Below are positions 26,301 to 42,178 of a DNA stretch of 64,000 nucleotides, piece by piece; within the stretch, counting starts at the first letter, position 1; each line of letters begins with the position of its first letter. The position numbers and the translations under genes are program-made. Origin of the DNA: Zygnema circumcarinatum (Eukaryota; Streptophyta; Zygnematophyceae; Zygnematales; Zygnemataceae); assembly GCA_037447605.1 (NCBI GenBank), contig CM074804.1:6104162-6168161 (forward strand), written 5' to 3'. Below the pieces are notes generated by a model, which did not search any database, was not told where the DNA came from, and was given only the letters and a program-made list of their open reading frames with translations.

Positions 26301-29300
26301 TTCACGAAGTTGATACAAGACTTGACCTTTTCCTCAAAACATCTCAGTCATGACCTACGCAGAAATTAGACATGAATGCGGTAATTGAATCTGCATGCAG
26401 AAGAATATTGAACAAACGCGGTGGACCTACTCCTGAAAGGTCGTACATAAGCACTGGCTTCTGCGCTCAATAGCTAGTGCTCATAAGCACGTAAAGGATT
26501 GTTTCACAGGCCGCATTCATAACAGCACTGATCCCATCCCAGTCATGTTCACGTATGCAAGTTCTACTCAAGCTCTTTGCACTCTGGGCCAGCTGCATAG
26601 TCTACACTTCACATGGTTGTTCTGTGCACTTAACAAGTTCGTGCTCCACATTTTTCCATGCTTTTTTTCCAAAGGTCAGATCAGGAATCCTTCGACAACA
26701 ACATGCTTGAACACAACACAATTTCCTTAGCATCTGCGGTGGACAACATCAAACAAGTTTAGGCTCCAAGTCATTGATTGAGCTTACCTTCACTACAACT
26801 TGCTCAATTCGTGGCATGGTAACGAGAGCTATTCTGCCAACAACAGACTCATCAACGGGCACTTTTCTCCAACCCACAACCTCCAGACCCTCCTTTATAA
26901 AGACCTCGTTAATCACTGCCAGTGAGAAAAAAAAATACAAGAGATTAGGGCTTATTTTTCTAACCTCATATCACCTGGCCATGGAACGATTGTGCGAAAG
27001 AAAAACATGCATGAAATTTGCTGCACATTTGAAATAAAGCACTCCTTCTGGAAGGCCAGTAAATCTTCACTTTCTCAGTATCAGAGAACTCCGTGGATCC
27101 AACAAAAAAACAACCGAAGCCTTACGCTCGACAGGAACAGATCAAATCCTCTTAGACAATTGGAAACTCTTTCTTCTGGGATTTTGTTTGCATTATACTG
27201 CCTGAATTCCAACTGCGATCAAGGCGAGCCATGAAAATCGCGTACTGTCAGCTTTTCAGAATCACGATTGTACACAACTTCGCATCCCCAAAACGACGCC
27301 TATCAAACGCCAGCAACTATGAGCATTAGTTCTGACTCACGTTCTTTGGCAGCTTTTGCTCTGTCCTCAGACTGTGGGAGAAACACCATTCCAACACCAG
27401 TCACTGCAGGATCCACCTCTGGGAGGCCCTCAGCCTTGAGCCATGTGCCTAACAGCTTCCAGGGAATCATTGTCATCAGACCGGCGCCATCGCCAGAGTC
27501 ATTGTCAGCACTACAGCCTCCCCGATGTTCCATGCATCCGAGAGCAGTTAAACCCTGTCTCCAGCACAGCCAACCGCATACTCTTGTCAATGCATGATAA
27601 GTTTTTTCAAGAACAATAAGATGATTGTCTTATTTTTGTGTAACTCCGTCACGAGCGACTTGTAGAACGACAACTACTTCAACCTGATGTTCCATAACTT
27701 TCTATTAAATCAAAAGGGCATGGTTGCCATCCAGTCGGAGCGACGACGTGATGCCATCGGTCTACAAACTCCCAAGAGGAAAGGTGAGGAAGGAGGAGAG
27801 GCAGACATACAACGGACACATGAAGACATAGGAATACCATTGATGAGCTTAAATATTCACCAGCGGTTACGATCCGAACAGCAGCTAGGCCAAATTAACA
27901 GCCAACCAAAATAGAGCCAAACCTGCTCCACAATCTTGTGATTGGCCTCGTTCTTGAGATTGGCGATGAATCCAACTCCACATGCATCTCTCTCGCTCAA
28001 AATATCTTCCATGTTGGCCACCTGACAACCCAGAGCCAATGGTATTTCGCAGTTCAGATTAAACAGAGAAATCACACTTAGAAAGAGAACAGCACCGGGA
28101 GATTTACGTAATCAAAAGGCCTATGCTTGAGATTTTTTAAGGGAAAACGGAAGTCGATTCAAAGGTGTGTTGCAAGTGAGATAACCACTCATGGCCATAT
28201 TAATTGACAACCTGGGCATCCTTAAAAACGTCAAGAAAATGCAAACGAAACATCACTGCTACAGAAAGTGAGTCGTAGTCATTTGTAGGTTTAACAGTGA
28301 ACTATAAACAGCTCGCCCAGCGAAAAACAGTAACATATAATGCTATACAAGCAAACTGGAAGATTGGTAGATATCGAAGCATTAAAACGTCGAATTTGAG
28401 GGGTGCTTTAACAGCAAGTAGCCGGTGGGAGGATTACAGACAAGAAGCTTGGGAGAAGTGGTGTGCGGGTGGAAGCCTTTTATTAGGAATCGAGAGAGCG
28501 CCGGCAAGGTGGAGGCACGAGTAGGTTAACAAGCAACAATCAAGAGAAAAGACTAGTCCGTCCACTCAAAGCTTTCAAACTTCAGCAGTATAGCGCTTTT
28601 ACTCTCAAATTTTTATTCAACTTAGCACTTACTCCCTCCTTTCTCGTACATTCATCCCATCAGATAAACCTGAAAGGATAAAGCTCTCAGTCAAAAGGTC
28701 TGACCCCGAAGGACTAGATTTGACAATGGCTGTCGTGTGTACTCAGGCTTCTCTCAAATGCCCAGTGACAAGGTTTTCACAACGACCTGACTGCTACCTC
28801 AGCATGTTATTTAAGCTTAACCGGCCGCCTACCTGCACAGCTGCAATTTGCTTGAATTCGTCTTGTGTCGACACCTTCGACACTGTCCAAACCAGCACAA
28901 GGTGCAGACAAGTCTCGCACTTCAGCTGTGCATGCAATTGATTAAAGCCCGCAATCTTTTGGCTGCATTCTCGTTGGTTCGTCAGCAGCCAGCAGTAAAC
29001 CGATGTACGACTCGAAAGCCAAACTTTGCCCTCATACAAAGGCGAGAGTTCAAGGTAGAAAAAAAAATCAAGTAACCTAGCGTGCTAATTCATTGGCCAG
29101 GCAGGCTCTCACATACTTTACATCCAAAGCGGGCACATCCTTCATGCTCCTAAACATAAGGCTCTAGCTTCCAACACGTCTTTGGTTGTTCGCCACTGAG
29201 CAAGAACCACTCGACGCTTCGACACTGAGCAGATACCGAAGCAGCTACGGACTAAAACTTGAGAAAAATTGCACATACAGTCCAATCAGCGTGACTCATG

Positions 29301-29709
29301 AAGTGAAGTAACCCATGATAGAAGCCTAAAGGCTGCCTTAGAAAAAAAAAAAAACCATGACCTCTGCTTGCTATTTCTACGGGAAACAGCTCATGCGACT
29401 TGAAAATCCATGACAAGTTGGACAACATCCGTCTGCAAACAGCACCCCGTCGATGTGCTTATTGTTCTGCACTAAATAAGGACCATATGTACACGACATA
29501 AAAATCTCACCTGGCTTTCCGGCCATTACCCTGGCAGACCTATTCGCAGACTTATTCTTCACAGCAAACCGCAGTAATTTTGCTGCGGAGAACTGGCCAG
29601 ACTTTAGATGGCAACTACTGGGAAGCAGCATGGGGGCGCCATGGCGGGCTGAGGCGGCGAGAGTGCTGCTTGCAGAGGCGGATAGCGCCTGGGCGGCAGC
29701 GCAAGCCAT
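14341..29709 (-). CDS. GLU1: Ferredoxin-dependent glutamate synthase (Fd-GOGAT), plastid, with RPI-derived 5' exons
   Basis: Thirty-eight exons, in transcript order: 29511-29709, 28833-28882, 27923-28021, 27341-27554, 26788-26915, 25865-26179, 25610-25741, 25186-25284, 24913-24983, 24478-24574, 24176-24268, 23584-23655, 23424-23469 (weak), 22753-22792, 22144-22303, 21413-21742, 20966-21123, 20604-20733, 20369-20427, 19987-20092, 19725-19821, 19349-19464, 18961-19057, 18730-18830, 18452-18565, 18006-18245, 17721-17819, 17479-17574, 17131-17328, 16817-16891, 16484-16615, 16154-16252, 15838-15980, 15505-15598, 15110-15348, 14926-15004, 14695-14778, 14341-14502. Phases close on about 1620 residues, the usual plant length. 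It converts glutamine plus 2-oxoglutarate to two glutamates. ERDACGVGF (Cys about 97) is the glutaminase nucleophile exposed by processing; EHRGGC, the FMN domain, and the Cx5Cx4C 3Fe-4S cluster ([12 protein letters not shown], about 1234-1245) are intact. Exons 1-2 resemble those of RPI. A Met at 29745 is an alternative start. Confidence 0.93.
28650..29709 (-). repeat. Inverted duplication, left arm (5' part of the Fd-GOGAT gene)
   Basis: The left arm contains Fd-GOGAT exon 1, the 3' part of intron 1, exon 2 and the start of intron 2, and matches the 5' part of the RPI gene in opposite orientation. Nucleotide similarity runs through introns as well as exons: GGCTTTCGAGTCG and GCACCTTGTGCTG before exon 2, GTAGGCGG at the donor after it, GGGGTCAGAC and GACTGAGAGCTTT further on. 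That excludes simple convergence of transit peptides. Confidence 0.85.
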
Positions 29710-30624
29710 GGCGGCCTTAGTGGCTTCCAGGGCAGGCGGAATCATGCGAGCGAGGCGCGAGGAGGCGACAGCAGGGTTCGGTTAGAGGCAGGGCCGCCCT
29801 CTTATACGGCACCACGCCCGGCCGTCCTCGCCCTCGCCCTGTGTTGTTGCTCGCGTTGCTCTGCTTGCTTCCTCTCCGGCCCCGAAACGGACTCCGGTAC
29901 AGACAGACAGACAGACCGACCGGCCGGCCGGCCAGCGTGGACCCCGCGCAAAGCGGCTGGCCACGTGGCCGGCGCGCCAGCCAATGGCGGGCGCCACTCG
30001 GCCCGCGGATTGCTGTGCGAATTACTGAACTGCGAGCGAGCGCGACGGAGGGAGAGAGGCGCGACGCAGTTCCAACGCAGTTCTTCTCAACGCAGTTTTG
30101 TCCAGGCCGCTGCGACGACATGGAACCAGCACGTGAATGTCTACGTTGGGCGGGTGTACTTAACCAGCATAGAATATTTCCGGTACGGTACGATACGCCA
30201 CGGTACGGCACGGTATCGACGTATCGCGGCGCTGCCCATCGCCTCGCGGTCGCAGGGCCACCCACGCCTCGCACGTGCCGCGCGCCCTCCCCGCCGCCCC
30301 GAAGGCCGCTGCAGCGCAGGCGGGAAGGGCGACGTCGTTCAGTCGGTGCAGGTTGCAGCCGTACGTTGGCGGGCCAAGTCAACCATTGCTACTGGTCGGT
30401 TCCAACCATTGGTTCGAGACTTTGCCAAGCGTTTATTTTCATCGTTTCTCCGTTTCTGTGCTTCATGTAGTCTAGTCGGATGGCCAGCGGACGGTCGCCA
30501 GGGACGGAGCAGGCGGCATGGAGCCTCGGGACTTGCGAGGAGTCTCCATGCCGAGGGGGCGGCGCCGAACCCTCCAGTCTTCAGGATAGCGTTTGTAGCT
30601 TGCCTTAGATAACCCGCGGTCGCC
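29710..30624. promoter_or_regulatory. Shared divergent promoter of Fd-GOGAT and RPI
   Basis: A 915-bp GC-rich spacer between two divergent start codons. It has three G-box cores CACGTG (29962-29967, 30130-30135, 30272-30277), a GGTACGG-type cluster at about 30181-30215 and CCAAT/ATTGG boxes (near 29982 and 30405). G-boxes are established light and stress elements of plastid-protein genes; joint control of the pair is inference. The DNA just upstream of the two start codons is not obviously duplicated, so the duplication breakpoints seem to lie close to the starts. Confidence 0.6.
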
Positions 30625-34866
<4,242 letters not shown>

Positions 34867-36150
34867 GCGAGTATTAACTAGCACCTGCAAATGTCCTCAA
34901 AATGAGAGACCTTTTTTTCTATGTCATCGGGTGTGCCCGAAGCAGAATGTGGACTGTAGCGGGCAATGCTTAATTTTGGTTATGTGATAGTGTGCGTCCG
35001 TAGCAGGGAGGTACGTGAAGAGCCGCTCTTGCGAAGCAGGGCGTAGGGTTGCTATTTGTTTCAGCATAGGTTGCCATCTGAAATGTAGAAAGCCCATTTC
35101 TTATATTTACAAGTTCTGGAACCCGGTCTTTTTCTCCTATGCATGACTATGGCAAATGTGTTCCATGGTCTGTTGTGTGAGTGAGATGAGCCCTTTGGCT
35201 CGGCTCTGCTTGGAATTGGTCAATGCTCGTCAATGTTCAGACATGCCTGGCAACCTGCAGTGTTTGTATGTCTTCCTGTTATTACAGTTTCATGCAAACT
35301 GAAGTGCAGTTTGCATGCAGAAGCTGATCATACAGGGGTGGTCGTCTTACCGGCCAAAAGGGGCCTGTTGACCGCTTATGACAGTATTCAAGCAGAACCA
35401 GTCCAGCGTGTGAGGACCCGCTGCGTCCTTTCATACAGTTCCGCAGCCTATCAACGATTGTCCTACCTGCCATTTGCGCGTTTGCAAAGTGAGGTCCTAC
35501 GACAATGCAACACGGGAATAGTTTTTAATGAAAATCAGTTGGTCTCTATAGACATACAGGGAAAATGCTTGCCTCCTGTACATCCTCGGACACTGCAGCT
35601 CAATCCTCTTAAGGAAAGAAGGTTCAAAGAACAGAGGTTTCTCGCTTCGAGGGGTTCCAACATAAGTCCAGCCTCACTTCCACCCCGCCATGGCAAAAAA
35701 ATGTTGCCCACAAAATAAGGTTGCCAAGCTCTACCTGTCATAGAAGCGAATAAGAAAGGGACCACTAAGCTGAATTGCAATCAGAGGGGGGTCCTACAGT
35801 ATTGAAGCACAGTAGGTATTAAGACTGTCGCAATACATAGAACAAATGTGATAGGGGGGGAATTGGCGTTGACCTCACGATAGCGATTCCATCAAATCCC
35901 CGTGGACAAAGACGGAGGAGAACCGCCGTGAACCCGCACACGACCTCGGATCAAAGGACGCGCTTCAAGCGCCCCTCTGCTTCCAGGCGCGCCCTCGAAC
36001 AACAACTCCACCGTCCAGTAACTACCAATAGGGATGGCCGTAAAATTAGTACTCAAGTGTTTAAAAAAAAAAAGAAAAAAAAAAAATCCGGTTTGAAACC
36101 AAACATTTAGAACTCTATGGGTGACGTCTCACCACGTCATGATGGCGTCA
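34867..36150. other. 3' flank of RPI, no gene recognised
   Basis: An AT/GC-balanced stretch. It holds an open frame of 161 codons at 35233-35718 with no recognised motif, an inverted repeat near 35291-35317 (CATGCAAACTG with its complement), and an A-rich run at about 36061-36087. Confidence 0.4.
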
Positions 36151-37620
36151 TACCAGGCCGGAAGTTGCTACAAGAGACCATCTTGTCCCAACTTCTGCCG
36201 TCCGTACGACCGTACAACATTCGCTCGAATAAAATAAGTTCAATGTTTTTGGGCACTAATTTCATTTCATTTAATTTCATTTAATGTCGGACTCCCCAAT
36301 TTGGTTGAGAATACCTGGTTTAAATCACAAAGTTCGAAACCAGAAGTTTGATGTTCCGTACAGCCGGCCATCCCTACCCACCAGCCTCGCCTCGCCTGAG
36401 TCGCCTCAGAGCGCGAGCAAGCTTCAGCTTTGGCTCGCCGTCCCGCGTTCCCCATTTGTCCGACGACCGTACGGCGGGAGGGGCATATGCCCCTCCGTGC
36501 CCGGGGCACGAAGCTGACGTCACAAGTACCGTACGGCATGCCCAGATTTGACACGAGTCAAAACTGGCGAAAGTAGGCACAGACTAGCGGCGGTGGGTAC
36601 GACTTCTGCAAACTTTTTATCCAGAAAGAGCGACTGGCAGTCCACCACGTGGCGATACGCGATTGGGCAAGGCGCGTCAGCCGCCAGGCGCGTGCCCGCT
36701 CCCTGATAGGACATGACGGCAGCCGTACATTCGTACGGGATTTGATCTCATACGGACGGACGGGCGGCCGCAAGTGGTTGATGCCGGGGGGTTCCATCAA
36801 CCGCCTGCAGCAACAGAGTGGACGAGGGCGGGAGGATTTCGGGGGAGGACGGCCGACGTGGCGCCGACGTGGCAAACGGGGAGAACTCACCTCACTAGGG
36901 GGTGTCAGACTTAACAAAATCTTACGAAAAGCGTTACGAAAAAAAAGGTTACGAAAGTACTCCGCCGCAGGAGGATCGCGATTATATTGGAGTACTCGTT
37001 CTGATGTCAAACTTACGAACACGCGTACTGAAATTTTTTAAGTCTGACACCCCCTACTGGGCAGGGTTCCGCAGAACTTTGACCGTAAAATGCAAATCGA
37101 TCCAATCGCGCGCCAGCACGTGGCGCCGAAGATCCTCGACATCACAGGCTGAATGGCTGCCACGCTGGCTCGCGGCCGTACAGATTCGGAATGTGTACAA
37201 ACGTAGCTGAAGTCAAATTGTCCACGTGGCGCGCGCTGATTGGAAAGCGCAACGATGAAAACGCAACGCTCTCCATCGCCGGGTGCGGAACGAAAACGCC
37301 ACTGGACGGCCTCAGTGGACGCAAGGCGACGACGGCTCATCCGTTGGCCGCAGACTGCACGCGTGCACTCGCCCTTCGCCATTCGATGACCGACAGCAGG
37401 CAGAGAGGGAGGGAAGGAGGCGGCAACTGCCTCCGTGTGGAGCACGCACGCCAAAGAACCAGAAATGATTTCTTTACCTAACGATGGATGGGGAGGGATG
37501 TATGAACAAGGTCGCACTGCACGTGGCAACTGTGTCGCGCCTACACTCCTACGCAATAAATTAACTACAAAGGGAAGACCTAATGCTAACAAGTTAAATA
37601 GCGTGTGGTTACCATGCGAA
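36150..37620. promoter_or_regulatory. Promoter-like GC-rich island between convergent genes
   Basis: GC-rich, CpG-rich DNA with CCGTAC/GTACGG words (about 36199-36222, 36465, 36525, 36723, 36750, 37171), CACGTGG cores and CCAAT/ATTGG boxes, the same vocabulary as the divergent promoters in this window. Both flanking genes (RPI and O-fucosyltransferase copy 1) end towards it, so no recognised coding gene starts here. A TIR element is inserted in it. Confidence 0.4.
36898..37054. mobile_element. MITE-like element with perfect 17-bp terminal inverted repeats
   Basis: The 157-bp element begins GGGGGTGTCAGACTTAA and ends with its exact complement. TA dinucleotides flank it on both sides (36896-36897 and 37055-37056), which fits a TA target duplication; CTA on both sides is an alternative reading. 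The interior has four TTACGAA words near the ends and an inner inverted repeat GTACTCC/GGAGTAC. It is too small to code for a transposase. Tc1/mariner-type is favoured by a TA duplication, but the family is not certain. Confidence 0.8.
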
Positions 37621-37842
37621 ACCTAGATAAAGGGTAAAATGGACCTGCTGCCTAAGTTCTGCTATCTATTCTCTAATCTCTCTGCGCACCTACAACGCCT
37701 CCAGCGAGTCAAGGAGACTTGACCTCAGACTCTCCGTTGCTCACTAAGGGTCAAATAGGCGCTTATTGCTTTCTACCAAAGAATTAAATTAAACTCTACT
37801 CCTAAACTACGTCCGACCCGATAAACGAATAAGTAATGAATG

Positions 37843-40800
37843 TCACCAGCAAATGGCCATCTTGCAGGCGCCTCCGAGATGTGCCCGGCCTTCGCAAGCC
37901 GCCCTGTCCAGCCAGTCGTCGCCTTTGGCGTCTTGGGGCTCACCCCTCCTCAGCTGATCCCCGTTGACAGTCTGCCGGCAAGCAGGGCCCTGCAGAGGTG
38001 CGCGGACAGCACAGGCATCAGCTGAGCAGAGAAGGACTCATCAAAAGGAACACACAAAAGTAAAGCAAAATGGCACTTGTGGCCTCCACGCCACACTGCC
38101 AAGATGGGCACAATAGCAGAGCGCCTCTCACCGCAACAAAATCATCCGCCATGAGCTCATTGATGATTGAAACATCCATGATGCGGCCCTCTGCTAGTTG
38201 TCTCTGCTTATCTGAAAACGCCAAGGAAACCGGAGGTCCTCCGTGTTAAACTTCACTTACACGACATGTACAGCCAGAATAAGGCCGTTCAGTCGGCTAT
38301 CAAAATGCTGACAAGTGAAGGCCAGATACCAAACTAATGCAACGTATGTTTGCCAGGTTGGTTTTTGTCGTCTCTATAACCCGTAATACTGTTGAAAGTT
38401 TGATTCTACAAGTGATTGTAGCCCCCTGATCACAGAATATAATGCTAGCGATTTAAGATTTTTTGCCGACACCCGAATAAGTACACAGGCCATCTCAACA
38501 GATTAGAGCCAAGGACCATTCTTCTAAGCCCTTGAATTAATGCCGTTTCAAAGTCCTTCAGCATCTAGTTTCTATTTCGTGTCTCACACTCTGGTTACTA
38601 AATCTATTGGCAACCCGTATCTCTGGATCTGCTGGTAAAATTCATGCTTGCTAGGTTCTTAAGTGCTCCCAACCAAATCATAAATATATCTATCCTAAAT
38701 GTAAAGCTAGCATGAAGGACGGATAACTGAAACCTGTGCATGCTGCAGTGAAATCTATCTCCCAATATCCTCCACAAATAAGCTCATGAGGAAATTAAAG
38801 GAATCTTGGGAAACGAGTAAGGTCAGAATGAGTGGATCCCAGGATAGAGGATGAAAGCAACACAGATGCAAGGGACAACTATCAGAAATCAAAAGACTAG
38901 ACAGTTCGACAAAAGAGTCAACTCACTGTACTCACTGACTGTACGTAGTTATTGAAGCTGAGGAAATAAAAGTGAAGAAAGTATGCAGATGAATGAGGGG
39001 TAACTGACACTGACTGTCTGTGTAGAAAAAGCGGACAACTGGGACACTGAAAACTACAGATTGGATACACTAAGGTTTGAAAAGTCAAAGTTGTCTTAGA
39101 GACAGTCCAAAATATGGTTTGCAGTCTGAATTGATAGGACGACCTCGAGCTAAAGGATGGATCGAAAACCAAAATAGTGGAAGAAAACAGCGGCTTCAAT
39201 AAAAGTAGACCTACTACGACTATACCGCGTACCCCATTAGGTCTGCTGACTGTGTCTCTTGCTGTCCATGGGTTGCCTCAATGTCTCACAGTATTTTCCA
39301 ATTCCAGTTTAACAACGTAAACTTGCATTATTATCTATCTTACCTTCCAAACATTGAGCAGTGAAGAAGCGGTTTTGGCAGCAACTTACCGTCAAGTTTC
39401 ATGTTGTAAGAAAGCAGCGTGCGTGCAGCTTCGCGAAGGCCTAGACGGCGGCGCCAGACTGCGAGACTCCAGGCGGACTCTCCACTTCCCAGGAAAGCAG
39501 CAGAGCGTATTGCAATTTCTTGCTCAATCGCAGATAATGCCACATTCAGGCTTCCCACCTGCCCACAGAGATGGTTCATTGATCGAGTCAACGGAAAGTG
39601 ATCTCTTTTAATGTGTAAATCACTGCATTGAAAGAAGTGGCAGGAGCTAAATCTCGAAAGCGACCAAAAGCTCAGGTTATATTTCATGTGGATTCATTTG
39701 CCACTCCACTTGCTAGTTACCTGCTTTGTTCCTAAGCCAATCATCGACGCAATGTTTCCTCGACTCAGTCTGGAGCCATCATAACCAGATGGTAAATGCT
39801 TGCAAGACCAAGTCCCAGCGACAGTGAGGCCCTTTTCCCTCAGAGGTTGAATCACCTGTTCATCCATAAGAGGCGCGGCTGTAATACGTTAGTTATGGAT
39901 CACAGAACTTGAGGTCGTAGTTCAAGGTGCAACATTTTGGCTTGAAAAAAAACGTAAATGAAATGAAATGAGATGTAAAATGTAGAAAATGTATGAAAAT
40001 GTAAAAAAAATGAAATGAAATGTAAACGTGAATGCTTCAGGCGACGCTCACCTTCTTCAGAACAGCGCAACCATGTCCCTTCACCATCCAGCCATCTGTC
40101 GCAATGTAGACTGATAAAACGTTCAAGGCAGTTGCTTTGTCATAGATAGCATCAATAATGTCAGAGATTTGTAATTGAACACCCGGCCACATTTTCCCTG
40201 CAACAACATTCATTACCGTTAGTGTTTTGCAGACTTCATTTCATCTGCGACAGGTCATTTTGTTGACTAGTTGAAACTTATATTCCGAAAGACAAGCGCA
40301 TAGATAAGTAATTCATTTTTAAACTACGTGACTTCATCCTTTGTAATCGTTACGGAATGCAAGACTTCGAGTTGCCTTTAAAGTGGGGAATGGTACCTGG
40401 AGGGCAACTGCTGCCATTGGCCCGAAACTCAGCCCATGCAGCGCCCAACGGCGTGCCAACCGGATCGTTCGGTTCAGACCCGTCCCGACAGCGCGGGAAG
40501 CAGAGACCAGGCCCTCTCCCTTCACATGATCCCTCTTCAAAACGCCAATGAACTGGAGCAAGATAATGCCAAACACATGGCCAAAAGCAGAAGTTAATAT
40601 GCTATATTCGTTGAAGAAACAAGCTTCCAGTAGACCCCGGAAAGGTGCAACGACGGAAGTCGGTTGAACAAATAAACCAGCATGATGTATCTGTTTCACA
40701 AAACAAGTAGCCTGCGTTTCATCCAGAACAAATACTCAAAAGGAAGCAAGTACACAAAAATGAACAGATTGAGCCTATTTACCGAATAACAAACGTGTGG

Positions 40801-42178
40801 AGCGGACTGCCTAGTGGAATCTTACAAACCTGCCAGAAACGGTTCCACGGATTTAAAAGCAGCTTTCAAGAGTGCATCAGCCTTCTTCCGAATGGCAGGT
40901 GATGAACGCAAAAAAGGGGCCAGTGCCAAGTGCGCCCCTCTCCATCGCAGACCAGGAAATATCCCTCCGAGAGCAGCACAGTGTTCCATGTGACCACTCA
41001 GACCATCTTGTACGTCAGCAACGCTTGCCCATGTCAAGTAAGTCCAATTGAGGTCAACCTGCACCGTCGCTGCTCAGTGTTACTACAGGATTGTAGGTTC
41101 TATGCCCTTAAGATAAATGCCGGAATAGGAAAATGCTTTTTAGTGCAACATCAGGTGGAGACTAAAGCAGCCTGCTAGCTTATTTCGAGCCGCTAACTCG
41201 AAGGCTTCTCACAATTTTCCGGAACGGTTTCTCTTCATTCCATCCAGGAAACACACTCCAGCTCTCGACATTTCTGAGCTGCAAAAAGGTGTCTAGCTGG
41301 CCATCGCATCTCCTCCTGCATTCCTGCATGTCCATAGTATTAACAAACCGTCGAAGGGAGTCCAAATCATAGCGATCTTCCATCTGAAGTCCCCAAACAG
41401 AATCATCTGCAAAACACGCATATGGTGATGTACGATCTCAGCTTGAGCAGAAATGAGACACAGATTTGCACGTTCCTTATTCTCAGACGACCTAAAACAT
41501 GAGTTGAGGATGAGGAACGGCCTGATTTAGAGCTAGCTCGATAGAAAACATACCAAGAATTAACTAACAAAACTCTGAGTTGTTGTTCTGAGAAAAAATA
41601 AGGAAGAGAGGAAAAAGTGCAGAGAGTGGAGGGCAACTCACCAACGCTATTCGGAGGATTTGGAAAAAAGTCAGGCAAGCATATTGTTCGATTGAGCATT
41701 CGAGCTATGAGCACAGCGGAAGCAAACTCAATCGCCTGATTGCCTTCCCCGGCATAATGCGTGTACATGGGGATAAGAAGCTTTTCATTGTCAGCAATAT
41801 CCTGCGATGACCAGCGAGACGCAGAGTCATTTCCACGTGATGAATGGATAACCCTACTGCAAATGCACACTACAATTCGTCCATACACGCTGTCCGACCA
41901 GAAGGTGCTTGCAAAGAGAATATCGGACAATCTCCAACAACGCCGAGCAGAATACATGTCTTTGTCGTACTCGTAAAACAATAAACGAAATGCGACCAAT
42001 TCAGAACACATTTATGGCCAGCAAAAAGATAGTAAACTGCAGTTGTCACCTTTGTCTCATCAATGTCAATGCTCTGACTCAGAAAGTTTCCTTCACCAAT
42101 TGAGCCAGCGGATACAGGGCAAGCTGACCAAAGAATTGTGGCCATGATAGTAGCAACCATTCGAAAATGAAGAGGCAT
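37843..42178 (-). CDS. Putative O-fucosyltransferase-family (PF10250-like) protein, copy 1
   Basis: Ten exons in transcript order: 42050-42178, 41642-41801, 41213-41406, 40830-41058, 40397-40552, 40052-40197, 39721-39855, 39390-39558, 38132-38211, 37843-37989; phases agree, 514 residues. A hydrophobic N-terminus (MVATIMATILWSACPVSA) suggests a signal peptide or anchor. The O-fucosyltransferase frame is visible: GEGNQAIEFASAVLIARMLNRTICLPDF (N-terminal GDP-fucose motif), HWRFEEG (compare HxRFE), VYIATDGW, and FLGSGESAWSLAVWRRR at the C-terminal donor-binding region. Such enzymes act in the ER or Golgi; the acceptor is unknown. Cys-rich CEGRGPGLCFPRC and the ACKMAICW C-terminus are shared with copy 2. 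The first acceptor is ambiguous: only the one before DIADNEK keeps phase. Confidence 0.82.

Noticed and set aside
28833-28882. Reading the RPI-like exon in front of Fd-GOGAT as a mere pseudogene fragment of RPI
   Set aside because: It keeps an open frame, both splice sites, and phases that join exon 1 to the Fd-GOGAT exon starting VANMEDIL. A dead fragment would not need all three. Transcripts must decide.
29717-30612. Overlapping open frames of 200-220 codons in the Fd-GOGAT/RPI spacer
   Set aside because: GC-rich promoter DNA with few stop codons; frames overlap on both strands and lack any domain.
35233-35718. 161-codon open frame downstream of RPI
   Set aside because: No recognisable motif, no compositional sign of coding and no splice partner. 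It remains possible but cannot be supported.
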